A DNA stretch of 64,000 bases from Microbispora sp. ZYX-F-249. GTDB lineage: Bacteria > Actinomycetota > Actinomycetes > Streptosporangiales > Streptosporangiaceae. The translations under genes and the position numbers were made by a program. This document shows positions 61,635 through 64,000 of this stretch, one piece after another. The stretch lies in assembly GCF_039649665.1 (NCBI RefSeq), contig NZ_JBDJAW010000003.1, positions 1 through 64,000 of the forward strand, in the 5' to 3' direction. The notes under the pieces are model-generated. The model saw nothing but the letters and a program-made list of their open reading frames with translations, ran no database searches and was not told the DNA's origin. Position 1 is the stretch's first letter. Each line of letters starts with the position of its first letter.

Positions 61635-62807
61635 TTGAGGCGTACCCGGAAGATCGTTCCCCTGGCACTGCTCGCGCTCGCCGTCGCCGCCTGCGCGCCC
61701 TCCACCGGCCCGGACGCGCCGTCCTCCGCGACGCGCGCCGAGCAGCCGCTGCCCGGCCCCTCGATCGACGCGTCCCTCGACCTGGACGCGCTGGTCGCCG
61801 CCGCGAAGAAGGAGGGCGGCCTGCTCGTCTACGACTCCAGCGGCGACATCGAAGAGGTGGCCAAGGCCTTCACCGCCAAGTACGGCATCCCCATGGAGGG
61901 GGTGAAGTCCGACACTCCGCAGACCGCCGAGAAGATGACGCGGGAGCACGCGGCCGGCAACGTCACCATCGACGCGGCCATGTACGAGGACGGCGGGGTG
62001 CTGGTCGGCCAGCTCATCCCGCAGGGCGTCGCCCAGACGTGGGTGCCCGCCGACCTGAAGGACCAGATCCCGGCCGAGAACCAGAACCCGCTGCTCGCGC
62101 TGTCGAAGGCCACGGTCTTCGCGTACAACACCAAGCTCTCGCCCGGCGGATGCCCGATCAAGAACGTGTGGGACCTGACCGAGCCGCAGTGGGCGGGCAA
62201 GCTCGTCATGCAGGACCCGCTCGGCAAGCCTACGGTGCTGTCGTTCTTCACCCAGCTCGACGCGCACGGCAACCAGGCGCTGGAGCAGGCCTACCAGGCG
62301 AAGTACGGCAAGCCGCTGCAGACCGAGGAGAAGAGCGCCGCCTACGAGTGGGTCAAGCGCATCTCGGCCAACAAGCCCGTGCTGACCGGCTCCGACGAGG
62401 ACATCTCGGCCGCGGTGGGCGCGCCGAACGCCACCGACAAGAAGATCGGCTTCATGTCGATCTCGAAGTTCCGCAACAACGAGGACAAGGGATACGCGCA
62501 GGCGACCTGCGAGGGGATGACGCCGTTCGTCGGCTTCAGCTACCCCAAGTACGTCGCGATCGCCGCCAAGAGCAAGCACCCCAACGCGGCCAAGCTGTAC
62601 GTCCACTTCATCATGACCGAGGAGGGCGTGAAGCACGAGATCGGCGAGGGCGGCGTCTCCGGCAACAGCACGGTGAAGCCGCTGGTCACCCCGGAGGGCC
62701 TGAGCGACTGGAAGGGACAGCTCTTCCACACCGACCCCGCCGGGCTGCTGGGCGACCTGCGCAACCGGCAGACGGTCTCGGACTTCTGGCGCGTCAACCA
62801 CGGTTGA
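61635..62807 (+). CDS. ABC transporter substrate-binding lipoprotein (AfuA/FbpA-like)
   Basis: This 390-residue protein has a lipoprotein signal (LALLALAVAACAPS, lipobox AVAAC) and a type-2 periplasmic-binding fold with LVAAAKKEGGLLVYDSSGDIEEVAKAFTAKYGI, NVWDLTEPQWAGKLVMQDPLGKPT and the late GFSYPKYVAIAAKSKHPNAAKLYVHF. Relatives bind iron, phosphonates or hexose phosphates. TTG start behind AGAGGAG. It is divergent from gntR, and its likely permease and ATPase are at 49.5-52.4 kb. Next to a phytase, an inositol phosphate ligand is the best hypothesis. Confidence 0.85.
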   Translation: MRRTRKIVPLALLALAVAACAPSTGPDAPSSATRAEQPLPGPSIDASLDLDALVAAAKKEGGLLVYDSSGDIEEVAKAFTAKYGIPMEGVKSDTPQTAEKMTREHAAGNVTIDAAMYEDGGVLVGQLIPQGVAQTWVPADLKDQIPAENQNPLLALSKATVFAYNTKLSPGGCPIKNVWDLTEPQWAGKLVMQDPLGKPTVLSFFTQLDAHGNQALEQAYQAKYGKPLQTEEKSAAYEWVKRISANKPVLTGSDEDISAAVGAPNATDKKIGFMSISKFRNNEDKGYAQATCEGMTPFVGFSYPKYVAIAAKSKHPNAAKLYVHFIMTEEGVKHEIGEGGVSGNSTVKPLVTPEGLSDWKGQLFHTDPAGLLGDLRNRQTVSDFWRVNHG

Positions 62808-62820
62808 CCCGGTGAACGGA

Positions 62821-62848
62821 AAGGCCCCCGGGAACACCCGGGGGCCTT
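62821..62848. terminator. Hairpin terminator between binding protein and phytase
   Basis: A 12 bp stem (aaggcccccggg with cccgggggcctt) with loop aaca lies 14 bp past the binding-protein stop and 14 bp from the convergent phytase stop. A and T runs at the stem ends make it usable in both directions. Confidence 0.8.
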
Positions 62849-62862
62849 CTGATGTGCCCGCG

Positions 62863-64000
62863 TCAGTCGCGCGGGTCCCAGCCGTCGGTGTCCACGTCGA
62901 GGTCGAGCTTGTCCGCGATGTCGTCCCACTTCGTGAACTTGAAGTTCGTGATCTCCCGGTCGGGCTCGGCGGGGGTGTTCTCCCCGTCGTGCGCGACGAA
63001 CAGGCCTTCGTCGAAGTCGCCGAGCGGGACGTTCAGCACAGTCGAGCCGTCGCTGTGCTCGACGCCGTCGCGGCCGTTCTTCTCGCTCACGCGGAATTGG
63101 CCGAGGTAGGAGTTGGACCCCTCCCTGCGGTAGACGGCGAAGGTGCTGTCGCCCTGGCTGGAGGCCAGCAGGTAGCCCTTGCCGTCCTCGCGGTAGTAGA
63201 TCGTCAGGCCCTCGGCGTCCGCCGCCAGATGTCTGCCGCCGTAGCCGGGGTCGGCGCCGGGCGTGCACTCGTCGGTCGCGGCGTCGTACGTGCCGGGCAC
63301 GCCGAACTCCTTGGTCTTGTCCACCAGCACCGGCGTGCCGGTGAGGTCGGCCCGGATCCGCCAGATGCCGACGTCCTCCTGGGCGGCGTAGAGGACGTCC
63401 TTCTCCTGGTCCACGACCATGCCCTCGACCTGCGGCTGCACTCCGGGCTCGTCGCACGGGGCCCAGGTCTGGCCGTTGGGCAGGGCGAACGACGCGGGCA
63501 GGTCGAGCGTCCTGACCAACTGGTAGCCGATCTTCCCGCCCGGCTTGGGCAGCAGCCTCACCAGCCCGACCGAGGTCCGGTGCCGCCGGCTGACCAGCGC
63601 GTACGTCCCGGTGGAGTCCGTCCACGTGGCCAGGCCGTACGCCGTCTCCTTGTCGTTGACCTGCTCCTGGGTGGAGTTGAAGACGAACGGCGCGGCCGGG
63701 TCGGTCACGTCGGTGAGCCGCCCGTGGGAGATGGCGTAGATCCTGAGCTGGTCGCGGCCCCGGTCGGAGACCACAGCGAGGTCCCGGCCGCCGAAACCGT
63801 AGGCCACGTCGACGTTGTTGAACCTGCCGACCTCGTCGTCGGGGCCCGGCGCCGCGGGCGCGGGCAGGTGCTGGACCTGCCGTCCGTCGAGATCGTAGAC
63901 GAAGAGCCCGGCCTCTTTGGCGGTGCCGATGACCACGCTGTCGTCCGAGTCGTGGGGGTCCACCCAGATGGCGGGGTCGTCGCCGTTGGCGTTGCCGCCG
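62863..64000 (-). CDS. Beta-propeller phytase (3-phytase), 5' end beyond window
   Basis: About 379 residues are visible, reading through the right edge. The start GGNANGDDPAIWVDPHDSDDSVVIGTAKEAGLFVYDLDG, given here as residues 1-39, holds the DDPAIWV and GT(D/A)K-GGL-like motifs of beta-propeller phytases. FNNVDVAYGF, YGLA, CDEPGVQPQVEGMVVDQE and YYREDGKGYLLASSQGDSTFAVY follow, with the Ca2+-binding acidic residues of the six-bladed propeller. The end is KWDDIADKLDLDVDTDGWDPRD. The enzyme removes phosphates from Ca-phytate outside the cell and leaves lower inositol phosphates. The signal peptide would lie outside the window. Convergent with the binding-protein gene. Confidence 0.92.
   Translation of the reverse strand, partial: GGNANGDDPAIWVDPHDSDDSVVIGTAKEAGLFVYDLDGRQVQHLPAPAAPGPDDEVGRFNNVDVAYGFGGRDLAVVSDRGRDQLRIYAISHGRLTDVTDPAAPFVFNSTQEQVNDKETAYGLATWTDSTGTYALVSRRHRTSVGLVRLLPKPGGKIGYQLVRTLDLPASFALPNGQTWAPCDEPGVQPQVEGMVVDQEKDVLYAAQEDVGIWRIRADLTGTPVLVDKTKEFGVPGTYDAATDECTPGADPGYGGRHLAADAEGLTIYYREDGKGYLLASSQGDSTFAVYRREGSNSYLGQFRVSEKNGRDGVEHSDGSTVLNVPLGDFDEGLFVAHDGENTPAEPDREITNFKFTKWDDIADKLDLDVDTDGWDPRD

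Noticed and set aside
63961..63963. GTG at 63963 as the true phytase start
   Set aside because: The reading continues upstream through DDPAIWV, the hallmark of the fold, so the gene runs off the right edge.

Overview
This is a very GC-rich (about 70% by eye) actinobacterial chromosome segment with dense coding, many GTG/TTG starts and many ATGA/GTGA stop-start overlaps. Gene content (LAL regulator, NHLP-class RiPP cluster, several P450s, PPOX proteins, KstR-like TetR) suggests a filamentous soil actinomycete, perhaps Streptosporangiales-like; the order is inference. No rRNA, tRNA, CRISPR, integrase or transposase was seen. LAYOUT. 1-5.3 kb: a 5'-truncated ATPase gene, an MSMEG_6728-like protein, a likely operon (PPOX protein, 3Fe-4S ferredoxin, Zn alcohol dehydrogenase), a methyltransferase, a RidA protein and a HxlR regulator. 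5.3-9.6 kb: a glycan-type cluster (GT4 glycosyltransferase, methyltransferase and prenyltransferase-fold protein, divergent from gmd). 9.6-11.1 kb: an AbiEi/DUF559-like gene between two inverted arrays of a degenerate 53-54 bp repeat. 11.1-12.3 kb: a CYP125/142-like P450. 12.5-35.6 kb: a RiPP cluster. It holds a LAL regulator, a fused E1-like/YcaO cyclodehydratase, a SagB-type dehydrogenase, an HlyD-like adaptor, a C39-peptidase ABC exporter and a second NHLM-type ABC protein. Tailoring and resistance candidates are a methyltransferase, two P450s, a DrrAB-like ABC pair, an amine-oxidase-like flavoprotein, a Rieske oxygenase, a hydrolase, a VOC protein and two tiny 2-TM proteins. Its precursor is a nitrile-hydratase-leader peptide ending in Cys4-Pro-Cys4-Thr. 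35.7-39.9 kb: a HEGSH membrane protein, a KstR-like TetR regulator and a FadE28/FadE29-like acyl-CoA dehydrogenase pair. 39.9-42 kb: an ECF-sigma-like protein with 13-residue repeats and a C-terminal membrane anchor. 42.2-45.6 kb: an OpuC-type osmolyte ABC system. 45.6-46.8 kb: a secreted SGNH/CE2-like esterase. 47.1-64 kb: a phytate/inositol locus. HOW THE GENES FIT TOGETHER. (1) From 47.1 to the right edge the genes spell out a pathway: a beta-propeller phytase, an AfuA/FbpA-type binding protein with a fused permease and ATPase, an inositol monophosphatase and two HAD phosphatases, a PiT transporter with its DUF47 partner, iolG-E-C-aldolase-B-D, and a GntR regulator. Palindromes TGTCNTGACA/C lie before iolG, gntR and the binding-protein gene. 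I infer an undescribed route that imports partly dephosphorylated inositol phosphates. (2) The RiPP cluster predicts a linear polythiazole with up to eight thiazoles. (3) Four exact TNNAACNNGTTNNA boxes (the KstR-type operator), all intergenic, plus two near matches, link the KstR-like regulator to the P450, the FadE pair and the ferredoxin/ADH operon, suggesting a dispersed steroid-side-chain regulon.
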